DNA of 64,000 nt, from assembly GCF_947179515.1 (NCBI RefSeq), contig NC_067472.1, forward strand, positions 160,934,761 through 160,998,760. Direction: 5' to 3'. This stretch comes from Apodemus sylvaticus. Its lineage: Eukaryota; Chordata; Mammalia; Rodentia; Muridae. The notes beneath the pieces are model-generated. The model was given only the letters and a program-made list of their open reading frames with translations. It ran no database searches and was not told the origin of the DNA. Positions 12,136 through 21,764 of this stretch are shown here, in pieces. Numbering within the stretch: the stretch's first letter is position 1; each line of letters opens with the position of its first letter. Position numbers and translations under genes: made by a program.

Positions 12136-12766
12136 CAGGCTGTTCAGACCCCGAAGCAGACACCTGAAGGCTCCTGCTGGGGCCCACTGGATTCACAGGA
12201 GCACACTGACCTCTCCCTGTTGGCCGCCCGGAAGCCCCACTTGCCTCTTTCAGGACCTGGATATGTGGCGTTGCAGCTCAGACTGATCTGGATCTGGAAG
12301 CGGAGAGGTCTGAGGGCTACTGCCAGAGGCCTCAGGACTGAAGCCTAAGCTCTGTGCCACAGGAATGAGCTGTGCTGTGAGCTCCCAGACCGCCTCTGGG
12401 TGCACACCAGGTCTCCAGCACTTCCTGGAGACCGAGCGCTGTGTCCCAGGCTGTTCAGATCCCAAAGCAGGCACCTAAAGGCTGCCGCTGGGGCCTGCTG
12501 GATTCACCGGAGCACACTGATTTCTCCAGCTGGCTGCCCGGAAGCCCCACTTGCCTCCCCCAGGACCTGGAGATGTGGTGCTGCAGCTCAGGCTGATCTG
12601 GATCCGGAAGCAGAGAGGCCTGAGGGCCACTCCCAGAGGCCTCAGGGCTGAAGCCCAAACTCTGCGCCACAGGAATGAGCTGTGCTGTGAGCTCCCAGAC
12701 TGCTTCTGGGTGCACACCAGGTCTCCTGCACTTCCTGGAGACCGAGTGCTATGTTCCAGGCTGTTC
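12136..12766 (-). repeat. L1-b 5' UTR tandem monomers, ~311-bp period
   Basis: CAGGCTGTTC recurs at 12136, 12447 and 12757, giving periods of 311 and 310 bp. The two full copies are about nine-tenths identical by eye. The element ends 10 bp into a third copy, as expected for an L1 whose 5' end falls inside a monomer array. L1-c and L1-i have similar sequence for the first ~250 bp upstream of ORF1 but then continue into a different, non-repeated 5' UTR. By analogy with other murine L1s, the monomers probably act as the promoter; the sequence alone does not show this. Confidence 0.85.
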
Positions 12767-12975
12767 GCTATGTGCATTTCTTATGGATAATTCTCAGGCT
12801 GTGGGCAATTGCAATGGATTAGTGATAGCATGCAGCTTTTTTCTCCAAATGATTGTCATGCTGGGGGAATGCCATGTGCATGGCTGTTGCTATTTCCTAT
12901 GGATGATTGCCAGTTTGTGCGCATTTCCTATGAATGACAGTTGAGTTGTGGGTATTTTCACTGTGGGTGTGCTTA
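12767..12975. repeat. ~31-bp minisatellite, right part
   Basis: Six or so more copies of the unit seen at 730-1363 (for example TATGGATGATTGCCAG and TTGTGGGTATTTTC). Its first 16 bases are the right copy of the L1-b target-site duplication. Confidence 0.8.
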
Positions 12976-12979
12976 GTTG

Positions 12980-13945
12980 TCACTCACAGCACTGGGGATA
13001 TGGACCCTGGGGAGGCTGCCTCTTCTAGCTAGACAGGAACCTCAGTGGAGCAATAGTGACATCAACCCACTCACAATACTTTCAACCCAAAACCTTTCCT
13101 GTCTACAAGAGATGCTGGAAAAGGGGATGGAATAGAGACTGAGGGAATGGCCAACCAATAACTGGCCCAACTTGAGACCCATCCCATGGACAAGAAACAA
13201 TCCCTGACACTATTGATGATACTCTGTTATGCTCGCAGACAGGAGACTAGCACATAGCATTGTCTGAAAGGATCCACTGAGCAGCTGACTTAGATGTAGA
13301 CAGCTACAGCTAAACATTTGTTGGAACATGGAGGCTCTTATGGAAGAAGAAGAGGAAGAGGAAGAAGAAGAAGAGGAAGAAGAAGAAAAAGAAGAAGACA
13401 AAGAAGAAGAAGAAGAAGAAGAAGAAGAAGAAGAAGAAGAAGAAGAAGAAGAAGAAGAAGAAGAAGAAGAAGAAGAAGAAGAGGAGGAGGGATGGCAGTC
13501 CCTATGGAGATAGGAATTTCACAGGAAGAACAACAAAATCAGCTAACTTGGACTCTTTGGGCTCTCAGAGACTGAACCACCAACCAAAGAACATACACAG
13601 TCTGGCCCTAAGCCTACAGACACATAGATAGCAGATGTGAAGCTTGGTCTTCATATGGGCCCAAACAAGTAGAGGGGTGACTATCTCAAAGGCTGCTGCA
13701 TGTATGTGGGATAGGTTCTTCTAGCTTGACTGCCTTGACTGGATTCAGTGGAAGTGAAAGCACATAGCCTTACAGAGACTCCATGTTCCATTGTTGGGAT
13801 ATAACCAGGCAACCACGAAACTCTCAGGGGATGAGGGAGGGTAAGAAAGGGCAAAAATTGCAGGAGATGCAGACTGGGAGGGGGCAGTTATCAGGATGTA
13901 AAGTAAACAAGTAAAAAAATAAAAATAAATGAAATTTTTTTTCCA
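12980..13945 (+). mobile_element. Lx-type L1 3' UTR, 5'-truncated
   Basis: Matches from memory the long 3' UTR of the older rodent Lx L1 family: the CTGACACTATTGATGATACT block, AGGAAGAACAACAAAATCAG and GAACATACACAGTCTGGCCC blocks, and a terminal GATGTAAAGTAAACAAGT followed by an A-rich tail at about 13914-13937. No ORF2 remains. A GAA tract lies inside it at 13342-13490. Confidence 0.8.
13342..13490 (+). repeat. (GAA)n-rich purine tract
   Basis: About 150 bp of almost pure purine on the plus strand, with a long uninterrupted GAA run from about 13401 to 13482 and mixed GAA/GAG before it. It sits where the Lx 3' UTR normally has a short GAAGAACAGGAGG-like stretch, which probably seeded the expansion. 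The poly-Glu and poly-Arg frames through it are artefacts of the repeat. Confidence 0.95.
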
Positions 13946-14094
13946 GAAAACATCACATGATTCAAGTGAGACTCCAATAAAAAATACATTTTGACTTCAG
14001 TCTATTTTAAGTTAAAACATTTTACTTTAATATTTCAATATATACATATATTATACAGTTTTTCTTTACACACTGAATCTTGATATTTTTAGTG
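13946..14094. other. AT-rich non-coding stretch
   Basis: No feature recognised. It lies between the Lx tail and the degenerate second copy of the minus-strand coding candidate. Confidence 0.4.
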
Positions 14095-14475
14095 TGTTCT
14101 TTCCCCTGCATCAAGGGTCTGATGATCAGCTGCTGCAGCAACTAGAAGGAAAGCAAAAAGCATTAATAGTATCATCAGGCACACCACTGGTAGTATTGTC
14201 ACATCAGCCTCAGTAACATCAGTGTCAATATCATCAGAATCAACTTAATGAGAAACTGTGAGACAGTGGAGGCTTATTTTGTTAATTTTATTCTCAGATG
14301 TTGCTTCTTCTGGAATACTTGTTTCCAGGCTGATGCTAACCTCACAAGTCAGAGTTCACAAAACAGAGATAAATAGATACTAGTGTTTAAGGGGAAGATT
14401 TCTCTGCTTAGCCATTCAGAAAACACAGGTTTTCCCTGGGAGTGAAAAAAAAAATGTCCTCATTCCAGAATGGGA
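14095..14475 (-). pseudogene. Degenerate partial second copy of the 14.7-15.7 kb exon
   Basis: Two blocks match the neighbouring exon in the same strand and order. 14395-14470 matches about 15414-15490, which encodes TPRENLEFTEWLDREI; here TPRENL is readable, then a 1-base loss shifts the frame. About 14140-14200 matches about 14770-14830, the region before the hydrophobic segment. The stretch between the blocks is about 250 bp here against about 630 bp in the main copy, so most of the acidic repeat region is missing. No open frame remains. It could be a tandem duplicate or a second decayed exon. Confidence 0.6.
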
Positions 14476-14681
14476 GACAACCAAGTACCAATCAACTTTA
14501 CATGGTCAGTTGGGTTGGTCTAAACTGGTTTTGTTATACTATGTGAAGTATTTTCAGTAAATTGGGAAAAGGAAACCCTTTTTTCTGGGTCTACTTAATG
14601 CTCAAGTAGCCAGATAGAAGAAAGAAATGTAAAATTTATAAAACCATATAAAAGTTCATCTATTTTAGCAACTACTGTGCT

Positions 14682-15707
14682 CTAACTTCCTGACCCTTCT
14701 TTTCTGTTAGTGGTAGGTCCTTGGCCATTTTCTTCATGCCACACTTGTTGAATGAGATTTCTCATTCCTGTGTTCATTGATAAGAAGTATGCCAGAAGCC
14801 ACAGAAAGGGCATTAATATCATCAGTAGCATCTCTTGCTCCAGGAGATACCCAGGCTCCCTGACAGTAGTCTTGCTATGTCCAGAGTGATCAGCTGACGG
14901 TAAATTATCATAAAAAATGTTAGCATCCCGAGTAGGGGCCAGAAGTTCATCTAGGTCGGGAACAGGAGTGGGTTCCTCATCTAAAGAAAAGCTATCATAC
15001 TTGTCTTCTGCTTCGAGCAAGGTTAAATTGTTCAGGTCAGCTCTTTCAATGAAGTCTATGGAATAACAAGTGTGGGGACCAGGAGTAGGCTCTGGGTCAG
15101 CCCAGGACTTCTCCCTTGCATGCTACATGTAAACGGCTAAATCACTTATGAAATCCAACTCAATGTCACTAGCTGTTTCTGAGTCATGTTTCTCATCTGA
15201 CTCAGCAATGTCAGTAGGACCTGGGGGAAAAGTTGGTTCAACTTCAGCAATAGCCCCACTGTCAGCAGCACATTTGGAAGGAGTTATTTCAATGTCAGCA
15301 GGAGCTCTGCTGCTGGCAGCACTGGTAGAAGGAATTTTCTCAGTATCAGCAGGAGCACCCCTGGCAGCATTACTTTGGGAAGAAATTGCCTCAATTTCCA
15401 TGTTCAACCAGATGATTTCTCTGTCTAGCCATTCAGTAAACTCAAGGTTTTCTCTGGGTGTGATAGAAAATCTCCTCCTTCCACAAAAATCACTCTCAGT
15501 AGCACTGGGGGAAGGTGTTGACTCAGTGCCAACTGTTGCCCCAATGACAGCAGCACTGGTAGAAGGAGTTGGCTCAATGTCCATAGTTGCCCCAATATCA
15601 GCAGCACTGGTGGAAGGCCTTGGTTCAACATCAACAGGAGCCTCAGGCACAGAAAGTCTATGCACCTGAGGTATGTGATGGAAATTTTCTGGTTTACATC
15701 CTTCAAC
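14682..15707 (-). pseudogene. Unrecognised repeat-rich coding exon with one in-frame TAG
   Basis: I do not recognise this protein. One frame runs from 15707 to a TAG at 14682, 342 codons, interrupted only by a TAG at 15125-15123. Before that stop lie acidic Ser/Thr/Pro/Ala repeats of about 17-18 residues (DIEPTPSTSAA-type) either side of a non-repeat block with TPRENLEFTEWLDREI. After it come another acidic stretch and one likely membrane segment (MLLMILMPFLWLLAYFLSM), then a short polar tail. No ATG is available until codon 42 or so, and TTTTCCTTATAG directly before 15707 looks like a 3' splice site, so an upstream exon is likely. This is not transposon sequence as far as I can tell. It could be a recently broken gene, or a live gene if the TAG is spliced around or is a sequencing error. 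Confidence 0.55.
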
Positions 15708-15710
15708 CTA

Positions 15711-16674
15711 TAAGGAAAATTGCTAATTTTACTTTTGATTTAAAATTTTTTACTGATTTTATTTATTTGAGCACCTGTCTGCTAATGTCAGAATCTTGAT
15801 TTATAGTCCCCAAAATGTTTCTGTATTCAGACCAACTTCATCACTAACTATACTCACAAATATTCAGCAATCTCTGCTTCCTTTATGCTTGAGTAAAAGG
15901 ACCAGAGTTTCTAGAAATCTTTGAAAAGGACCTGTTCAGATTCATGCTTTCCTTTCTCCTGCTTTTTTCTACATAACATAATTCTCTGTAAAATGGAAAG
16001 AGATAAAAAGAAAGGACAAAAGGTGTCTTCTCCTCTCTTTAGGACCTGAATTTTGAACTCCTGCCAGATTAAGAGAATGGGACAGTGAGGTGCTTTGAGA
16101 ACAAAATGAACCTCTCTCTTGTGTACCATATTAACCCTTCCCCAATGTACAACCTTTCTCACTTGCACATTAGCTTCCTGGGATACCAGAACAGAGGAAA
16201 TGAATTTTGAAATGCATGAACAAAGTATGTCACCACCTACAGCAGAAGGCAATTGCTGAATTCCAGGTGTGGATTCTATAACTTGTATTCACTAGGTGAA
16301 ATTGTAATCTCTGAGGCTTACTGCCTCCAAGAGCTAACCTAGACCTAATCATGGAAGGTTCTAGCTTCTGTAAAATTTAGCATAGGCTACAATATTTTTG
16401 AGTCTCTCATACCTACTGATGAATTAATACACCATTATTTCTGGTTCTTCATCTCTTTCTAACAAATTCAACTCAGCTGTTCTAGGTCAAAGCTCCTCTC
16501 TATGGTAATTGATTCAGTTTGGATTCTCTCTTGGCCTGTGATGTTTTGCTCTGGTTGTCCTCAAACTAGCAATTTTTTCTAATCTTCTGACTACTTCATA
16601 ATCTCTGGTTCATTTTGCCTTCATTGGGCCTTGTTCTTTCTCTCTTCAATATGTCTCTCTAAAAGGCTCCAGGT
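15711..16674. other. Non-coding; possible intron of the minus-strand candidate
   Basis: No convincing exon found. The frame 16252-15911 (minus) has no recognisable domain. The part from about 16270 has the T/C-rich, low-complexity look of an old rodent LTR-type repeat, and similar sequence seems to continue past the small L1 to about 17160. I cannot name the family with confidence. Confidence 0.35.
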
Positions 16675-16691
16675 AAAAAATGCCTCCTCTC

Positions 16692-16869
16692 AGTGGCCCC
16701 TGGTTCTGGAAAGGCTCAGTGCAGCAGTATAGGGCAGTACCATTATAGGGAAATGGGAAGGGGGAATGGGGGAGCAGGGGGAGGGAAGAGGGCTTATGGG
16801 ACTTTCGGGGAGTGGCGAGCCAGGAAAGGGGAAATAATTTGAACTGTAAATAAAAAATATATAAAATAA
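16692..16869 (+). mobile_element. 178-bp 5'-truncated L1
   Basis: Only the last part of an L1 3' UTR: CTGGTTCTGGAAAGGCTCAG at the left, the G-rich stretch, then a terminal ACTGTAAATAAA and A-tail. Direct repeats AAAAAATGCCTCCTCTC at 16675-16691 and 16870-16886 form a clean target-site duplication. Confidence 0.9.
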
Positions 16870-16876
16870 AAAAAAT

Positions 16877-16970
16877 GCCTCCTCTCTTCCTTTCCTCTCC
16901 TCTCCCCTTCTCTCCCCTCCTCTCCTCTTATTTGGGCTCCTCCCCCCCCTTTTTATTTCCCTCTCTATCT
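16877..16970. repeat. Polypyrimidine low-complexity tract
   Basis: A nearly pure C/T plus strand with CCTCTC and CCCCCCCC runs. No gene. Confidence 0.7.
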
Positions 16971-18116
16971 CTACACTACCCTTCAAGTAGCTTCCACTTC
17001 CTCTTTTTTCTTGAGAGAGTTGGGCATGTCCTGTTCTGTCAAATCCTTCTCTGATTCATCACTTTCTCTGCCATGCAATTACATATCTCTTTCAAAAAAG
17101 GCACTTAATTCTATAAACTAATTTTACCTTGATTGTTTAGGATTAAGGGTGTTTATTAAGGAAGTGTCTGTATTCTGGCTAGAGAGATTAAAGTTCTGTG
17201 CAAAAGCTGAGCCACACAATAACTAGAAATGAGTTTATTGAGTAAACAACACAATCAAGCACAAGTACAGCATGATCAAATATCCTGCAACACCATGAAC
17301 TTTAGTACACCAAGAGGATGTACATAATGACCTTATCCAGCACGGCTGTGGCTGCTTGAATGTCAACAGTTTCATAGGATCATATAATGCTTGCTCTCTC
17401 CAGATGGCTGAACTATTTTGGAAATGATTATGAGTTGTGGACTTTTTATAGGATTTATGTCACTGGAATGGCATTTAAGATTTCAATAGACTGGTGCCAT
17501 TTCCACAAAGTTCTCTCTTTCCTGTGTAGGTCAAGATGTAATCTTTTATCTGCTGCTTCAGTACCATGCCTGTCTGTCTGAACTGTGATGGGGATGTGTG
17601 TATCCAACTGGAACCATGAGCAGCACTTCAAATGCACCCTTTCTTCTAGAAGTTGTCTTTCCCATGTTATTTTATCTCATCAATAGACAGTAACTAACAT
17701 AATCATCATTTAGTTGCAGTAGGAGTGGTCTGAAAGATTCATTCCAAGCTGTGAAGGGTTTTTACCTGGTGGATTTGGACACAAAACAAGTGATTAAATT
17801 CCCTAATCCTAGCTTAGTTAGGATACTCAGAAATCCCATTGATTCAACCAGGTAAATTTAGAAAATGTGAGTGTTGGAAATGGATTTCATTCTGCTTGTC
17901 AAATGGGAAGCCTCATGGACTTTTATAAGATAACAAATAAGGTCTCCAAGCATTTGTTATTGCTTACATCTCCATGAAACTCAAAGCTTAGCAGTCTACT
18001 TTAGCCTTTCAGTACCAGGCTTGGTATATGCTACGTACAGGAAAAAAATGATACTCAAAAATATACTCTGAATTGTCAAGCAATATAACACAGAGAAGAT
18101 TCAATAAAATAAGGTA
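16971..18116. other. Non-coding sequence, nothing recognised
   Basis: No long open frame and no clear SINE or LINE. The first ~190 bp may be the end of the LTR-like repeat noted upstream of the small L1. Confidence 0.4.
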
Positions 18117-18132
18117 AGAAACACTGTTGATC

Positions 18133-19042
18133 ATGGTAAAATCACTCTGGAAATCAGTTTGGCAGTTCCTCAGAAAACTGGACATAGTACTACCTGAAGA
18201 TCTAGCTATACCACTCCTGGGCATATACCCAGAAGATGCTCCAACATGCAATAAGGACACGTGATCCACTATGTTCAGATAAGCCTTATTTCTAATAACC
18301 AGAAGCAGGAAAGAACCCAGATGTCCTTCAATAGAGGAATGGACACAGAAAATGTGGTACATTTACACAATGGCAGTCTACTCAGCAATTAAAACCAATG
18401 AATGTATGAAATTCTTAGACAAATGAATGGAACTAGAAAATATCTTCCTGAGTGAGGTAACCCAATGACAAAAGAACAAACAAGGTATGCACTTGCTGAT
18501 AAGTGTATATTAGCCCAAAAGCTTGAATACCTAAGATACAAATCACAACCCACATGAAACTCAAGAAGAAATAAAGCCAAAGTGTGCATACTTTGATCCT
18601 TCTTAAAAGGTGGATCAAAATACCCATGGTTCACAGGCAACCAATAGACTGAACATAGAGTCCCCAGTGGAGGAGCTAGAAAAAGGCTCCAAGGAACTGA
18701 AGAATTTTGCAACCCCATAGGAGGAACAATAATATGAACGAACCAGTATTCCCAGAACTGGCAGGAACAAAACCACCAAGCAAAGAGTTCACATGGAGGG
18801 ACCCATGCCTCCAGCTTCATATGTAACAAAGGCTGGCCTTTTCAGTCATCAATTAGAGGAGAAGCTATTGGTCCTGTGAAGGCTTGATTCCCCCAGTGTA
18901 GGGGAATGCCAGGTCTGGAAAGTGGAGGTAGGGTTTGGTAAACAGGGGGAGGGGGATGGGATCAGGGGTTTTGGAAGGGTAACAAGGAAATGGGATACTA
19001 TTTGAAATGTAAATAAAGCAAATATCCAATGAAATAAAAAAA
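18133..19042 (+). mobile_element. 5'-truncated older L1 (Lx-like), 3' end
   Basis: Starts in the C-terminal part of ORF2 (ACTCTGGAAATCAGTTTGGC, CTGGGCATATACCCAGAAGA) and continues into a long 3' UTR that ends TTTGAAATGTAAATAAAGC plus A-tail. The ORF2 frame is broken. Direct repeats AAACACTGTTGATCA (about 18118-18132) and AAGCACTGTTGATCA (about 19044-19058) flank it with one mismatch. Confidence 0.9.
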
Positions 19043-19058
19043 GAAGCACTGTTGATCA

Positions 19059-19345
19059 AAGAAAGAAGATGAGGAAGCAGACATTTTACATGTGTGTTCA
19101 CGTTGTTCAAATGGGTCATGTGAGAAGTTCAGTTCACTGGATTCAGTGAGAATGATGGACTTGAAAACAGAAAAGTATGTGGTATTTTTTGGACAGAGGC
19201 ATGTTTTCATATGACCTGTGTTACCTGACTCATTACTCCCTCCTCATTCTGTAAATATGCTTGAGCCAGTTATGAATAAAAGAATGGTGTGTGTTGTTTT
19301 TCCTTTGCCTATTTTCTGGGTAATGTAGCTCAAGTTCACATTCAT
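19059..19345. other. Non-coding sequence
   Basis: Nothing recognised. Confidence 0.4.
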
Positions 19346-19346
19346 T

Positions 19347-19370
19347 TTGTTGTTGTTGTTGTTGTTGTTG
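19347..19370. repeat. (TTG)n microsatellite, B1 tail
   Basis: Eight TTG/TGT units; on the minus strand this is a (CAA)n-type A-rich tail of the adjoining B1. Confidence 0.9.
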
Positions 19371-19462
19371 ATTTTGGTTTTTCGAGACAGGGTTTCTCTG
19401 TGTAGCCCTGGCTGTCCTGGAATTCACTCTATAGACCAGGCTGGCCTCAAACTCAGAAAATT
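19371..19462 (-). mobile_element. B1 SINE, truncated
   Basis: TTTTCGAGACAGGGTTTCTC and CTGTGTAGCCCTGGCTGTCC are antisense B1. It stops at AACTCAGAAA, so the 5' ~50 bp of B1, including the A box, is absent. Confidence 0.9.
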
Positions 19463-19488
19463 TATCATAAGATAAATCATCGACTTTA

Positions 19489-19760
19489 ATGCAAAAAATC
19501 AATACTCAATAAAATTCTTGCCAACCAAATCCAAGAACACATCAAAACGATCATCCACCATGATCAAGTATGCTTTATCCCAGGGATGCAGGGTTGGTTC
19601 AATCCACTACATAAACAAACTCAAGGAAAAAAACTACATGGTCATTTCATTGGATGCTGAAAAAGCATTCAACAAAATTCAGCATCCTTTCATGCTTAAA
19701 GTCTTGGAAAGAACAGGAATTCAAGGCCCATACCTAACATAGTAAAAGCAATATACAGAG
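19489..19760 (+). mobile_element. Internal L1 ORF2 fragment
   Basis: Reverse-transcriptase coding sequence only (AKILNKILANRIQEH-like at the left, then ISLDAEKAFNKIQHPFML). A small deletion removes about 30 bp after the WF codons. There is no 3' UTR and no poly(A), so it is not a normal retrotransposition end product; it begins 27 bp from the cut edge of the B1 fragment. Confidence 0.85.
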
Positions 19761-20079
19761 AGTTTAAGTCTCTCTGAATAGAGAAGGATGAAAGAAGAGT
19801 AAGGGAGGATGATGAGAATGCTTTAACAAAGAGAGAGCACATGAGCTGACAGCTTGCATACACTACTATCTCTGAGATATTATTGAATCTGCACTTCTCG
19901 TATTCCCTGCTATCAAAGGACCCTCATCATGCTCAGGCTGGGCATTGGTATATTTTAAATTATTTAGAGAAGGTGTTCAATACAGTAAAATTTTATGAGC
20001 TATGTTCTAGTGTTTTTGTAGCTGTTCATGTGATGGGAGTTAAATTTATTTCTAATTATATGTGTTTGTATATTTAGGT
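19761..20079. other. Non-coding sequence
   Basis: Nothing recognised. Confidence 0.4.
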
Positions 20080-20255
20080 ATGTGCATTTGAGTGCAGGTG
20101 CATGAGAAAGGCAGATGAAGGTCAATAGATCTCCTGGACCTGTAATCACAAGCAGGTGAGAGCCACCTGATAGAGTTCAGCTTGGGAATTGAACTCACGT
20201 TCTCAGCAAGAGCAGAGAGACCTCTTAACCAGTTGGTCAGTTCTCCGTTCCCAAA
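20080..20255 (-). mobile_element. B3 SINE (diverged)
   Basis: Antisense B3-like pattern: GAGTGCAGGTGCATGAGAAA, GATCTCCTGGACCTGTAATC, GGGAATTGAACTCACGTTCTC and GAGACCTCTTAACCAGTTGG (antisense of the B2/B3 tRNA-like head). Divergence is high, so the exact ends are uncertain. Confidence 0.7.
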
Positions 20256-20818
20256 GTTAGTATTTTTAAACTGTATAATACCTTCATTTTTGGAATCTAG
20301 GAAATTATTTGGAGTTTTGGAACATGGCATATTACAAAACTGTACATCCAGGCCACTCAAAGAAACAAAATATCTGTGGTGTTTTTCAGCTACAAGGGAC
20401 AGCTACAAGAGTATCTGGTTTTTTCTCACAGAGTTGCTACAACATGTTTTCTATGTGACATGTCACTCTTACATTCTGGAATATCTATCATATATTGTTA
20501 CATGGATAACACAGTACCTCTGTCATGAGGAAATACTGGCCATTCTAAAATCAGAGACTTGTTTTCACTGTGTCTGCACCTGTAATTCCACAGACAAATG
20601 TAAAGGTGATGCTAAACACATACTGGTAATTTCACAAGGACTTCTCAATGCCCAATGAAGCCACACTAATGTGGACAATGAGGAATGAATAAGGCAACTC
20701 TAGCTTTCCAATCATTAAATACCATTGCCAGTCTTTTTTATAAACTGCTTCTTTGTTCAAAATTAATGTCATTTCTAGAACATTCTTTTCAAGAAAAGCC
20801 TACATGTTTCTTAACATC
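20256..20818. other. Non-coding sequence
   Basis: A 158-codon plus-strand open frame (20182-20658) begins inside the B3 SINE and has no recognisable domain; I do not call it a gene. Confidence 0.4.
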
Positions 20819-20823
20819 ATGAG

Positions 20824-21195
20824 TGTTGGTTTTTCTACTCAGGTCATCTGTCTACACCACAGCACAGGTCACCTGTCTGCCTGCCGTGTGGGCCAAAGGG
20901 ATATGGTGGAGATGTGGGCCGCAACGAGATACACCAGGCCAAACAGTTCCACATGGGACTTTATTTAAGATGGTGAAAGGGGTAGTGGGTGGGAAGAAGG
21001 AAGGAAAAGAAGGAGAGAGGGGGGGAGAAATGCTATCCAATTATAGACGGTTGATGATGTAAATTACAGGTAAAGGTGGACCATTGAATTCTGGGTATAT
21101 GGTGGCTGTTGCCTTGGCAACAGGCCTATAGTTACACTGCTGTTCTAATTGTCGCCTGTGTGACATCACAGGCCTCGCAGTTCTCAGTACCAACA
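20824..21195 (-). mobile_element. Solo LTR, 372 bp
   Basis: The ends are perfect short inverted repeats, TGTTGG and CCAACA. The flanks ATGAG (20819-20823) and ATGAG (21196-21200) form a target-site duplication. On the minus strand AATAAA (20965-20960) lies about 140 bp from the 3' end, followed by a U5-like stretch containing TCTCGTTGCGG. No internal retroviral genes are present. Family not named. Confidence 0.8.
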
Positions 21196-21200
21196 ATGAG

Positions 21201-21524
21201 CATTTATCATCACCTTTCTTTGCAATCTATTTCTTGTAAGTGTAATTGAATGTGTAATATTTTTATTTATATATTTTCATGTGAATGAAGACAAAGTCTT
21301 TTATAGAAACAAAGGCAGAATTTGAAGGAATAATCTTAAACACTTAATATTAATTATTATAGCTCTATCCATTTCTATAATTATTAATTCAAATTTGAAA
21401 TCAAACTAAACATTTTTTCAAAGTTTAATATCTGTCTGGAACATTACAAATCGGCAGAATAAATATTTTTAGTACTCAACTATTTATAAAATCCTCAATA
21501 TGAACAAATATTTCAAAGCTAGGT
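21201..21524. other. AT-rich non-coding sequence
   Basis: Nothing recognised. Confidence 0.4.
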
Positions 21525-21640
21525 GTTGTGGTAGATATTTGTAATCTAGAACTGGGGAGCCTGAAGCAGAAACATTGCTGTAAGCCTGAGGCCAGGTTGG
21601 TTTAGAAAGACAGTAGTTGATAACCAATACTCTATTGTAA
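21525..21640 (+). mobile_element. Old B1-like SINE
   Basis: A weak but ordered match to B1: AGCTAGGTGTTGTGGTAGAT (for the GGGCGTGGTGGCGCA head), GAGCCTGAAGCAGAAACATTG and GAGGCCAGGTTGGTTTAG. Highly diverged. Confidence 0.5.
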
Positions 21641-21764
21641 CTTCCTATTCCAAAATAATGCATGACACAACCCAGGAAAAACAGACCTCTGAGAGATTTC
21701 TAAATTGGCATAATGTTTTATGTGGTTCTTATCCTAGAAATCAGACTTATAAAGAATAAGATTT

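Larger units (their letters stand above)
6647..12766 (-). mobile_element. L1-b, full-length L1
   Basis: A complete minus-strand L1 of about 6.1 kb: monomeric 5' UTR (12766-12011), ORF1 (12010-10868), spacer, ORF2 (10745-6901) and 3' UTR (6900-6647) with poly(A). A perfect 16-bp target-site duplication flanks it, which is consistent with a fairly young insertion even though both ORFs are now damaged. It landed exactly at the boundary between L1-a and the resumed minisatellite. Confidence 0.95.

Noticed and set aside
13318..13575. Poly-Arg and poly-Glu open frames
   Set aside because: Direct translation of the GAA repeat inside an Lx 3' UTR.
15911..16252. 113-codon minus-strand frame upstream of the unknown exon
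   Set aside because: Considered as an upstream exon, but there is no clear splice site pair and no similarity in character to the downstream exon.
20182..20658. 158-codon plus-strand open frame
   Set aside because: Begins inside an antisense B3 SINE, has no domain or repeat, and its composition is not coding-like.
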